Shown here in pieces: positions 5,601 to 11,850 of a stretch of DNA of 15,606 nt; the stretch's first letter is position 1, and each line of letters starts with the position of its first letter. The DNA lies in assembly GCA_945902255.1 (NCBI GenBank), contig CAMDMO010000027.1:1-15606 (forward strand). The letters run 5' to 3'. A program made the position numbers and the translations under genes. Origin of the DNA: Rickettsia typhi (lineage in GTDB: Bacteria; Pseudomonadota; Alphaproteobacteria; Rickettsiales; UBA1997). The notes under the pieces are model-generated. The model was not told the origin of the DNA. It did no database searches and saw only the letters and a list, made by a program, of their open reading frames with translations.

Positions 5601-8406
5601 GACGAGCCGTTCTTGCTGTTTGTATAGCGGATTCATTTAATATGCATTCATTATTCAATTGAGTGCATTCTTCTCTTTGAGCGCAGATTGGAAATTTTCC
5701 AATATCATAGCTGCAAGTGGGGGTGGTAACATTGCTATTGTTTAAGGTAATTGTTGCGCTCTCGCTATTAGAGCTGCTAGCTTGACAGCCAGAAGTGTTG
5801 GGATCTGAATCGAATCCTTCAAAATATTTTATAACCATACTAGCGCTGCTATAAGTATTACTAGAACCAGCTGTTATGTTAAGTCGCTCAGAGCATAAAC
5901 TGCTATTAATTGCAACTGCTCTAAAATTATTAATTTCTGGGAATTTTCTATCTACACAACCAACTCTAACTGGATCAATATAGTTGTTGGTAGATGGATC
6001 CTTAACCTTGCGATATAGACAAAATATAGGCCTTGCAGGGCTTCCACTATATTCTTTTTTAGCAATAATTTCTGCTGAGTAGCTGCTTCCATTAACATTG
6101 GTGGTAATAGTGGCTGATCCTAATGGGTCAATTGGAGTGGTAGTTCCTCCCAACTCGTGTCCATTATAACCAATGCCAAGACTCAACACTTTTGTTTCAG
6201 CGCCATATTTAACGGTCATGGCTGGATAGTTAAAGTCAGTTTCTCCGGTGGTTTTGCTAGAGCTAACAGGAATTGCAACGCTACCATCTCTTCTGGTAAG
6301 GGCGTTAGAAATGTAGAGTGGTGGAGTAAATAATTTTTGTGAATTTGTAGTATTTGCTAAATTATAGAATCTTGGTGGAGAAATTCTTAAGGCGGTGGCA
6401 ATGCATTCTCTTTCTTTGAATAATCTTCCAGTAAGGTCAATATATCCACGGGCTGTTGTAGGAGTGCCAGCTGGGCGATTATTTTGAATATAAGGAATAT
6501 TTCCCGCTGGTGAGTCAGAAAATTTTATTGTGCGCCATTCTGTTGCGGATCCAGGACTGCTAGCAGAATCTTTTCCACCAGTGCAGGTGCTGCCAGTTCC
6601 AGAAACGCAAGCTCCATCAGAAAGTTTTTCATCGCCCCTAAGAAATAAAGAGGTATCGTAGGCGGTTTGACCCTTTACATCAAGGAAAGTGCAAATTTTA
6701 TTTCCATATTTTACGGCTCTTAATCTTAGATAAGAATCTGCGGAAGCTCCACCACCCATTGTAGCAGAACAGTCTCCCGAGGTATTGCCATCGGCGCATG
6801 CTTTAGGAGTGCTATCTAAGACGGTTAAGGTTCTACAAAGATCATATCCGCAAACTTGGCTTTTACAAATACTAAAGGCACAAGAGATTCCACATTCTCT
6901 GGCGCCACATGTTTCTGAGGTTCCATCATCGGGTCTCATGTCGTTCTTATATCTTAGACAAACAGTTAAAGAGTGGGTGCCTTCACCTTCTGTAAAAACA
7001 GTTGAAACAATATTTCTATGATATGCGGTAGAACTTGAAGGTCGAGACATAAGATTGCCACTGTTTCCACATAAATAGCTATAGCCAACGCCACGAAATC
7101 CATCTTCTTTTGATCCGCAATTGCCAGGAGATCTTGTGCGATCAGGAAGTAAAAAAGAGTGGTAATATCCAAGATCGAGAGTTCCTAATAATCCAAAATC
7201 TATTGTAGGATGGGCTCCCCATCCGTTATCATCTAACTGACTATCGTGATAACATATTTCGGTTCTATTCATTGATCTATATGATGTTCCGGGTGCATTA
7301 TTATCATAAGCTTTATTCATTGGTTTTGGACGATGAAACCAGTCATTATTTGGATCATTTTCTGTTGAAGAAGCGTTGCTGCCATCTGTAACGCTAACAG
7401 CGCATTCATTTTCGTTGTTATTGGTGGTTAAATTGCAATCAATTGTTTTGTAGCAAAAGCCTTGGCTACAAGTATTTCCAGCGCCAGTAAGGTCACAACC
7501 TAATACTGGTGAGGATTCTGGAACCGGAGGAGTTGCGGTTGGATTTCCACCCGTACATTGATATAATCTTTTTACAACTGGTTTGCAAAGAATTGGGTTG
7601 CAAAGTCCACTTGTAATTGGCATGCCGCCATTGATATATGTGATATATTTTGTTTGAAAAGTTGATGTCTTGTTTGTAATATTAAGGGTATCGTCGGCGC
7701 CGCAAGTAGATGATGAAACTGGGCAGTTGTGCACTTGACACATTTTTCCAACTATAAGATATTGCAGCTTATCTTCAGAAAAACTATAGCATTTTATTCC
7801 AGTTCCTTCGCAATATTTTTTATCAGGATTGGCGATAAACTTTGATTCATTCAATTCATCTACGGTAAGTAAGTTGCAATCAACTATATTGCAATTTGTA
7901 CCAGCGGTTGGAGTATTGACAGAAGCAAGTTGATGACATTTTCTACCGGTGCAGTTAACTCCAGCATTAGCGGTAACTCCAGTTTCTGGGCTATCACAAA
8001 ATCTGATACAATCACGATTATGTACTGCGTAGTCTTGACCTCTAACTCCGCCAGATGGTAGTGGAGATGGTAAAATTGAAGAGTCAGAACATTCTTTAAC
8101 GCAATTTTTTTTATTTATAGCGTTTGAAGAGTTATCCATTTGAGAGCAAAGCGGTAAATCTATTAAGTCAGCACAAGTAGAGCGTCGATTGGATGTGGAG
8201 TCAGTTGCGGTGCAGGCGCGAAGCCCCATAAACCAACAGTTAGTGCCCGGAGAAATAGTTCCACTTAAAGTACTGCAATCTGGCAAGGCCAATGCATTTA
8301 GCGAGTAAAAAACTGTAACTAAGGTTAAGAAGAAGGCGCAGAAGGCGGTTAGGTTTTTTACAACCTTTGAGATCTTTTTTTTAAATTGAAGGTTTATGTA
8401 ATTCAT
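2626..8406 (-). CDS. Giant exported cysteine-rich protein with seven sushi-like modules
   Basis: A 1926-residue protein of no family I can name. I start it at the ATG at 8404-8406 because a classic Sec signal peptide follows directly: basic MNYINLQFKKKISKVVKN, hydrophobic core at about 20-35, ALA before Leu41. The longer ORF to 8520 would bury this signal inside murD. There is no lipobox. About 92 cysteines lie in the mature chain, so it is probably disulfide-rich and folds outside the cytoplasm. Rough layout: cysteine-paired repeats (44-228), a mixed Thr/Ser/Gly/Asn-rich region with a cysteine ladder (500-524), a long middle region of unknown fold to about 1080, seven four-cysteine modules (1081-1775) and a unique tail ending DWGDGYNY. 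No beta-barrel, LPXTG or C-terminal membrane anchor is visible. It overlaps murD by 26 bp. Base composition is visibly less AT-rich than in its neighbours. It could be an adhesin or surface-layer-like protein. Confidence 0.88.
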   Translation of the reverse strand: MNYINLQFKKKISKVVKNLTAFCAFFLTLVTVFYSLNALALPDCSTLSGTISPGTNCWFMGLRACTATDSTSNRRSTCADLIDLPLCSQMDNSSNAINKKNCVKECSDSSILPSPLPSGGVRGQDYAVHNRDCIRFCDSPETGVTANAGVNCTGRKCHQLASVNTPTAGTNCNIVDCNLLTVDELNESKFIANPDKKYCEGTGIKCYSFSEDKLQYLIVGKMCQVHNCPVSSSTCGADDTLNITNKTSTFQTKYITYINGGMPITSGLCNPILCKPVVKRLYQCTGGNPTATPPVPESSPVLGCDLTGAGNTCSQGFCYKTIDCNLTTNNNENECAVSVTDGSNASSTENDPNNDWFHRPKPMNKAYDNNAPGTSYRSMNRTEICYHDSQLDDNGWGAHPTIDFGLLGTLDLGYYHSFLLPDRTRSPGNCGSKEDGFRGVGYSYLCGNSGNLMSRPSSSTAYHRNIVSTVFTEGEGTHSLTVCLRYKNDMRPDDGTSETCGARECGISCAFSICKSQVCGYDLCRTLTVLDSTPKACADGNTSGDCSATMGGGASADSYLRLRAVKYGNKICTFLDVKGQTAYDTSLFLRGDEKLSDGACVSGTGSTCTGGKDSASSPGSATEWRTIKFSDSPAGNIPYIQNNRPAGTPTTARGYIDLTGRLFKERECIATALRISPPRFYNLANTTNSQKLFTPPLYISNALTRRDGSVAIPVSSSKTTGETDFNYPAMTVKYGAETKVLSLGIGYNGHELGGTTTPIDPLGSATITTNVNGSSYSAEIIAKKEYSGSPARPIFCLYRKVKDPSTNNYIDPVRVGCVDRKFPEINNFRAVAINSSLCSERLNITAGSSNTYSSASMVIKYFEGFDSDPNTSGCQASSSNSESATITLNNSNVTTPTCSYDIGKFPICAQREECTQLNNECILNESAIQTARTARQPIDSLLTTRNYCNRKLLPLCNAKKGITASDSDTILSSDPNITNSNSLAYGWFNEICIVSGFENKLRTIVANNPGNGVKGKCLVDPASPYLTDGLSSTNCNDGGRAPNCLCIESIDENDLTADQLARKETPREAGLCIDIPLPQKCSAINFMLTPNPDTTDPDYITYSLNNSTYGTSFSNYGSGVNKVHLIHQYRTSGKSSPSPILLRGHAEFPTSVLGANSVEGTCSGFWKYQTSNGVNISPKLSCLNTSGTASWDTSVTSPCIRYTCNSITTTGPDANGNYQGGYDDGVSDKGVTHGYATWPSLTKSDNSDAPETATATACIAGYKRIDSSALNTGSQTITADPSLTLAQTIDKRALYQLIGGYSGGTLPTRQCNQLGQWLTPTNVCQRIVCSAISPPTPTGSSDTAAWNAWNNAGGATFPQALASRSIPLASITQSESISTGTCNQLLGFFPSPGGLNPTRKCDYLGNWQPVENACVTKCDPINTLSAASVSNNGFAYWKGADNVALGGEADGVVDNTITASGCVAGYYKYPYPPTKDKYGNALSSSVANDLTRPSVMPARVCRSVITAGGATNVWGATSSSCVDKCPGYDVDAREGVGATTHSILSAQGAASTVSIHWSSQDWGTAGTYQYYSSTGCGSSNASNFYPQGRTNGCYAMRRKCNVGGLWDAPEALCVAGEGEISDHHATYKANNPVASGVEDSLPAGSTTLLTGACSTGYWANGSTSTTAGASPQIKCMSDGIYINRTYWTLNSGSNACEEVTCPNNTTISDTVRATVTTSTAASFAVNAKAYGACNTGYLLVADNDAATIDTPYVTCNSNGAWSTTVTNAAKCERSCTVTPHGQCIDPDNCGKGNRYKLAANGLTLKSREFIHFNIYDVCGGSAAGWYLYGTCNDGTYTEANNKTNVDGDNTGYYTYNPATASWDRPTTSTYGDHGAIANDGGTTGTLYNSQHSFVDGSNIARTSIQPYISHVSEDYCRTDWGDGYNY
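3082..5166 (-). repeat. Seven degenerate four-cysteine modules (sushi/CCP-like) in the giant protein
   Basis: Protein-level repeats, too diverged to show in DNA. Consensus: Cys-x-x-Ile near the start, a variable stretch, [AG]-x-[FWY]-[PWK], then Cys-x(2-4)-G-[YF], [RKT]-x-Cys, G-x-W and a final Cys, which nearly adjoins the first Cys of the next unit. Approximate units in transcription order: 5166-4795, 4797-4420, 4422-4153, 4155-3832, 3834-3568, 3570-3304 and 3306-3082. Clear examples of the closing part are RQCNQLGQWLTPTNVC, RKCDYLGNWQPVENAC and VTCNSNGAWSTTVTNAAKC. The Cys…GY…Cys…G-x-W…Cys order matches the second half of eukaryotic sushi/CCP domains. Homology to those is not claimed. The sixth unit lacks the first cysteine. 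Confidence 0.75.
6835..6909 (-). other. Cysteine ladder within the giant protein
   Basis: Residues 500-524 carry six cysteines spaced C-x4-C-x3-C-x4-C-x4-C-x4-C (CGARECGISC, then SICKSQVCGYDLC). The near-constant five-residue period is unlike the rest of the protein. It might be a disulfide-stapled rod, a metal site or a cross-linking patch. Function is unknown. Confidence 0.6.
7723..8277 (-). repeat. N-terminal cysteine-paired repeats of the giant protein
   Basis: Residues 44-228 repeat a loose unit Cys-x2-Leu-x(7-10)-G-x-N-Cys-x(3-5)-Cys. Examples are CSTLSGTISPGTNC, GVNCTGRKCHQLA and AGTNCNIVDCNLL. There are about 18 cysteines in 185 residues. The unit differs from the sushi-like modules further along, so the chain has at least two kinds of disulfide-rich building block. 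The repeat is degenerate and its copy number is not exact. Confidence 0.5.
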
Positions 8407-9799
8407 CAAAAAGCTTGCAGAAATAGTCTCCGCGCTGCTCAAAATTTTTCCATTGATCAAATGAAGCGCATGCAGGTGAGAGTAAAATATTATTTTGAGA
8501 TAAGCTATGGTTTTTTGCATCTATAAAAGCTTTTTTAAAAGCATTCTCTAAATCACCACATTTTTCAAAATTAACTGAATATTTTTCTAAGTTTTTTGAA
8601 AATTCTTCACTAGCATCGCCAATTAAATAAGCTTTGGTAATTTTATTGAAATAAGGCTCTAAGCTTGAAATTCCACCATCTTTTGCTTTTCCACCTAAAA
8701 TCCAAAAAATATTTTCATAAGATTTTAAAGCATTTTCAGTGGATTCAGCGTTTGTTGCTTTACTATCATTAATAAAATTTACGCCATTAATTGTGCCCAA
8801 AAACTGCATACGATGTCTAAGGCCTTTAAATTTTTTTATCGCTTCAATAATTTGAGCTTCCGGGAATTTTTCTAAAAGATTTTGTTGTTTTAAATAACAG
8901 TAAGTAAGCGCGAAAGCCATAGCAATATTTTCTGCATTATGCTCGCCTTTTAAATAAATTTTACCTAAGTCAAATTTAGAATTTTTGTTATCAATATTGT
9001 TATGTAAAAAATTATTAACTATTGAAACACCATTCTCATTAATGTTTTTGGTAGAAATAGGAACTAAATTCGCTTTAAAATTTACATCATTTTTTAAATC
9101 AACAAAAACTGCTTTTGAATTAATATTATCAACATTAATGGCGGAATAATCACCGGCAACTTGGTTTTTAAAAATTCTTTTTTTTGCCTTTATATATTCA
9201 GCAATAGAGCTGTGGCGATCAATGTGGTCTGGCGTTATATTGAGAAAAGCAGCGATTTTAAAGTGAGCTTTGTCAATTAAATCTAGCTGATAAGAGGAGG
9301 TTTCGAAAATATAAGCAGAATTTTCTGGTAAGATTGGTAAATCAAAACAAGGAACTCCAATATTTCCACCAATTTCTGAAGGCAAGTTAAGTTCTTTAAA
9401 AATAAAACCGGTGAGGGCGGTGGTAGTTGATTTTCCGTTGGTTCCCGTGATTGCTAAAAAATTTTGTTTTAAATTATTTAGATAAAATAACTCAATATCA
9501 CAAACTAGTTTTGCTTTGGTTTTTTTACAAATTTCTAAGATTTTATGTGGTTTTGGAAAATAAAGGGGAATGCCGGGGGCGAAGCTAATTAGTGTGTTTT
9601 CATCAAATAAAATTTCATCAGGATTTTTAAATTCTATTTTTTGAAAAAATTCATAATTTTCAGATTTTAGCTGCAATTTAACTGTGTTGATAGATTCAAT
9701 ATTATCATCTGTCGCAATTACTTTTTGATTGTTTTTTGCAAAAAACTTTGTCGTAGAAATTCCAGAAATTCCTAAGCCGTAAATTACATATTTTATCAT
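8381..9799 (-). CDS. murD: UDP-N-acetylmuramoyl-L-alanine–D-glutamate ligase
   Basis: Adds D-glutamate to UDP-MurNAc-L-Ala with ATP hydrolysis, a cytoplasmic step of peptidoglycan precursor synthesis. At 472 residues it is of usual length for MurD. Visible features: an N-terminal Rossmann-type stretch (IYGLGISGIS, residues 7-16), the ATP loop GTNGKST (119-125, Lys123), the central Mur ligase domain with NITPDHIDRH, FINDSKATNAEST before the C-terminal domain, and LSPACASFDQWKNFEQRG near the end, a hallmark of MurD. Its ATG overlaps the rpe stop by 4 bp (ATGA), and its last 26 bp overlap the start of the giant gene. It implies a peptidoglycan-containing cell wall. Confidence 0.97.
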   Translation of the reverse strand: MIKYVIYGLGISGISTTKFFAKNNQKVIATDDNIESINTVKLQLKSENYEFFQKIEFKNPDEILFDENTLISFAPGIPLYFPKPHKILEICKKTKAKLVCDIELFYLNNLKQNFLAITGTNGKSTTTALTGFIFKELNLPSEIGGNIGVPCFDLPILPENSAYIFETSSYQLDLIDKAHFKIAAFLNITPDHIDRHSSIAEYIKAKKRIFKNQVAGDYSAINVDNINSKAVFVDLKNDVNFKANLVPISTKNINENGVSIVNNFLHNNIDNKNSKFDLGKIYLKGEHNAENIAMAFALTYCYLKQQNLLEKFPEAQIIEAIKKFKGLRHRMQFLGTINGVNFINDSKATNAESTENALKSYENIFWILGGKAKDGGISSLEPYFNKITKAYLIGDASEEFSKNLEKYSVNFEKCGDLENAFKKAFIDAKNHSLSQNNILLSPACASFDQWKNFEQRGDYFCKLFDELHKPSI

Positions 9800-10440
9800 G
9801 ATCTTAAACTTAAAATAGCGTCTTGATAATTTTTTGAACCAAAAATGTAAGACCCTGCAACTAAAACATTTGCGCCAGCTTCAATAGCGGTTTTTGCGGT
9901 TTCTGGATTAATTCCGCCATCAACTTCGAGATCAATTTTTTTACCAGATTTTTCAATTTTTTTTCTAATATTTTCAATCTTTTTTAATTGAGAATATAAA
10001 AATTTTTGTCCACCAAATCCAGGGTTGACCGTCATAACCAAAATTAAGTCTAACTCTTCTAAAACGTAATCTAAAACATCTTCATGAGTTGAAGGAACAA
10101 TTGATATTCCAGCTTTTTTACCAAAAGATTTAATTAAAGAAACGCTACGATCTAAATGAATAGAAGCTTCAGCATGAATTGTGATAATGTCGGCTCCAGC
10201 TTTGGCAAAAGCCTCTACATGATTATCTGGGTTGTTTATCATTAAATGAACATCAAATGGCAAAGAAGAAGTTTTTCTGATTGATCTAACCACTTCATTG
10301 CCCAGTGTAATATTTGGCACAAAGCTTCCATCCATAACATCAATATGAATATAGTCAGCACCAGATTTGGTGATATTGATAATTTCTTCACCTAATTTTG
10401 AAAAATCAGCTGATAATATTGAAGGGGCAATTTTTATCAT
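9796..10440 (-). CDS. rpe: Ribulose-phosphate 3-epimerase
   Basis: Interconverts ribulose 5-phosphate and xylulose 5-phosphate in the pentose phosphate pathway, in the cytoplasm. The 214-residue TIM barrel has all the family marks: APSILSADF (5-13), HIDVMDGSFVPN (32-43, with metal ligand His32 and catalytic Asp34), DVHLMI (63-68, His65), MTVNPGFGGQKF (136-147) and EVDGGI (172-177, Asp174), followed by the phosphate-binding VAGSYIFG. It starts 12 bp after the DUF2155 gene and overlaps murD by 4 bp, so it is in the middle of the operon. It can supply pentose phosphate for PRPP and thus for the purine route represented by purF and purE nearby; that link is inference. Confidence 0.97.
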   Translation of the reverse strand: MIKIAPSILSADFSKLGEEIINITKSGADYIHIDVMDGSFVPNITLGNEVVRSIRKTSSLPFDVHLMINNPDNHVEAFAKAGADIITIHAEASIHLDRSVSLIKSFGKKAGISIVPSTHEDVLDYVLEELDLILVMTVNPGFGGQKFLYSQLKKIENIRKKIEKSGKKIDLEVDGGINPETAKTAIEAGANVLVAGSYIFGSKNYQDAILSLRS

Positions 10441-10452
10441 TTAAAATATAGA

Positions 10453-10911
10453 TTATTTATTTTTACAACCAGTTGCAACTAAATCATAAATTGGATTTTC
10501 TAAGCCAGAAATTGAAGGGCTTGAGGCGAACATCCATCCATAAAATACTTTTTTCATTTGCTCTTTAGATCCACTTTTTTCTTCAAAAATTTCAAGTAAA
10601 ATTTTGCTTTCTGGTTTTTGATCTAAAGAAGATTTCCAGCATTTATGAGCGATTATTGTTAAAGTATTAAATTTAACTTTGTGACCAACTTTTAAATCTA
10701 CTATTGAAGTTTTTGCGGTAGTTTTATTTAAAATTTGTACGGTAGCAATATTGTAGAAATGTGACGAGTCAATCTGGTCAATCACTAAATCATCTTGATT
10801 TGCCTTCACTTCATCATCTTTAGCAAAAGCTTGATTCGCAGATATATAAAGTATCAAAGTAATGAGATAGATTATATTTTTTGCGAAGCTTATTATATTA
10901 TTTTTTAGCAT
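10453..10911 (-). CDS. DUF2155 exported protein
   Basis: A 152-residue protein of the DUF2155 family, of unknown function. I start it at the ATG at 10909-10911, which gives a Sec signal peptide (hydrophobic core at about 12-24, AFA at 28-30 before Lys31). The longer reading to 10998 lies inside mlaD and lacks a signal. The family pattern is clear: ATVQILNKTTAKTS (56-69), VGHKVKFNTLTI (75-86), CWKS (91-94), FYGWMFASSPSISGLENP (123-140) and YDLVATGC (142-149). Cys91 and Cys149 are probably a disulfide pair in the periplasm. The start overlaps the mlaD stop by 14 bp. In alphaproteobacteria this gene commonly follows mlaD and NDUFA12, as here. Confidence 0.9.
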   Translation of the reverse strand: MLKNNIISFAKNIIYLITLILYISANQAFAKDDEVKANQDDLVIDQIDSSHFYNIATVQILNKTTAKTSIVDLKVGHKVKFNTLTIIAHKCWKSSLDQKPESKILLEIFEEKSGSKEQMKKVFYGWMFASSPSISGLENPIYDLVATGCKNK

Positions 10912-11365
10912 CTTTTTTCTCATCTTTATTAAAAATAAATTTACCCAGTAAATCTTCAAAGTTAACCGAAGATTGAGTAAAGGCAATTTCTCCACCATCT
11001 TTTAAAATTTCTTCATCTCCACCGGGTTGAATTGAAAGATATTTTGATCCAAGCAATCCTTCAGAGGCAATTTTTGCTGAAGAGTCGGCCGGAAGCTTTA
11101 CATCGGGACTGATATTCAATTTTAAAACAGCGCGAAAGCTATTCTCGTCAAGAATTTGCGATTCCACTTTACCAATTTTTACTCCAGAAATCTTTATATC
11201 ACTGCCATTACTAATTCCATCAATATTATCAAATTTTGCAAATAGGTAATATCCGCTCTTAGCTCCACTATTTGCATTTTTCAAAGAGTTGAAAAAAAAT
11301 ATCGCCGCGCAAGCTAAAACAAAAGTTCCAACTATAATTTCAAAAGAATTATTATTTTTGCTCAT
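10898..11365 (-). CDS. mlaD: MlaD-type MCE protein, outer membrane lipid asymmetry transport
   Basis: Periplasmic substrate-binding part of the Mla phospholipid ABC transporter, anchored in the inner membrane. Of its 155 residues, one helix at about 9-27 (IIVGTFVLACAAIFFF) is followed by a single MCE domain (about 38-115), with GYYLFAKFDNIDGISNGSDI and ISGVKIGKV, then LPADSSAKIASEGLLGSKYLSIQPGG, the typical MCE ending. A short lysine-rich tail follows. The length and single MCE domain fit MlaD, not the larger multi-MCE proteins PqiB or YebT. The partner genes mlaE and mlaF are not in the window. It starts 5 bp after the NDUFA12-type gene. Confidence 0.94.
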   Translation of the reverse strand: MSKNNNSFEIIVGTFVLACAAIFFFNSLKNANSGAKSGYYLFAKFDNIDGISNGSDIKISGVKIGKVESQILDENSFRAVLKLNISPDVKLPADSSAKIASEGLLGSKYLSIQPGGDEEILKDGGEIAFTQSSVNFEDLLGKFIFNKDEKKDAKK

Positions 11366-11370
11366 ATTTT

Positions 11371-11694
11371 TTATTTATTTGGATTCCATGCTTGATATTG
11401 AGAACTGCTAGCAGAGTTTTTCGGTGAATAAGCGCTTTTTGTTCCGGTTAAATTAGGTAAGTGAATTTTTTGCCAGTAATATTTGCGAGGGTTAGATGGT
11501 GGATTTTGAACTGAATAATGAATCCATCCATGCCATTCCGCAGGAATTTTTGAAGGTTCAGCGATTCCTTTATAAATAACAAATCTTTTATTTTTTTTAT
11601 TAATAAAATATTGGTTACCAAATTCATCATCTCCAACCTTTTGACAAGAAATTTTAATCTTTAAGTTATTTAATATATTATTTAAGATTTGCAT
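11371..11694 (-). CDS. NADH:ubiquinone oxidoreductase accessory subunit, NDUFA12 family
   Basis: A 107-residue homologue of mitochondrial complex I subunit NDUFA12 (B17.2), an accessory subunit that alphaproteobacteria share with mitochondria; it sits on the peripheral arm of complex I. The family pattern is complete: VGDDEFGNQYF (20-30), RFVIYKG (37-43), EPSKIPAEWHGWIHY (46-60), YWQKIHLPNLTGTKSAY (73-89) and a C-terminal YQAWNP (100-105). No signal peptide is present. It is the first gene of the minus-strand run, with a candidate promoter just upstream in the divergent gap to the lytic transglycosylase. The main nuo genes are not in this window. Confidence 0.94.
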   Translation of the reverse strand: MQILNNILNNLKIKISCQKVGDDEFGNQYFINKKNKRFVIYKGIAEPSKIPAEWHGWIHYSVQNPPSNPRKYYWQKIHLPNLTGTKSAYSPKNSASSSQYQAWNPNK

Positions 11695-11727
11695 TTTAAC
11701 TAAAAAAAACGGTTTTAAAAAATTTAA

Positions 11728-11755
11728 ATTCTAGCTTAGAAAGGTAAGTTGAAAA
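11728..11755 (-). promoter_or_regulatory. Candidate promoter for the minus-strand operon
   Basis: Read on the minus strand, TTTTCA (11755-11750) and TAGAAT (11733-11728) are separated by 16 bases and resemble sigma-70 -35 and -10 boxes. A transcript would start around 11720, leaving a leader of about 26 bases before the NDUFA12-type ATG at 11694. In such AT-rich DNA chance matches are frequent, so this is a candidate only. Confidence 0.35.
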
Positions 11756-11830
11756 TTAAAGTAAAATTTAGGTTTGTTTTTTTAAAAAAATCTATGAATA
11801 TGGATAAATTCAAATCCTTTATCTCAAAAA

Positions 11831-11839
11831 TGGTATAAA
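11831..11839 (+). promoter_or_regulatory. Candidate extended -10 box for the lytic transglycosylase
   Basis: TGGTATAAA (TG-N-TATAAA) is an extended -10-like element with no convincing -35. It ends 11 bases before the GTG start at 11851, so the transcript would have a leader of only about five bases, close to leaderless. If the true promoter lies further up, this is a chance AT match. The rest of 11695-11850 is AT-rich spacer between divergent genes. Confidence 0.3.
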
Positions 11840-11850
11840 ATCCTAAATCA

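Noticed and set aside
2626..8406. PilY1-like pilus-tip adhesin as identity of the giant protein
   Set aside because: The presence of a pilin-like gene nearby made this attractive, but no beta-propeller-type repeats or PilY1 C-terminal pattern could be seen.
8407..8520. Longer N-terminus for the giant protein, starting at 8520
   Set aside because: It would overlap murD by 140 bp and place the clear signal peptide 38 residues inside the protein. The ATG at 8406 gives a standard Sec signal.
10912..10998. Longer N-terminus for the DUF2155 protein
   Set aside because: The extra residues lie within mlaD in another frame. The ATG at 10911 gives a proper signal peptide and a 14-bp overlap.
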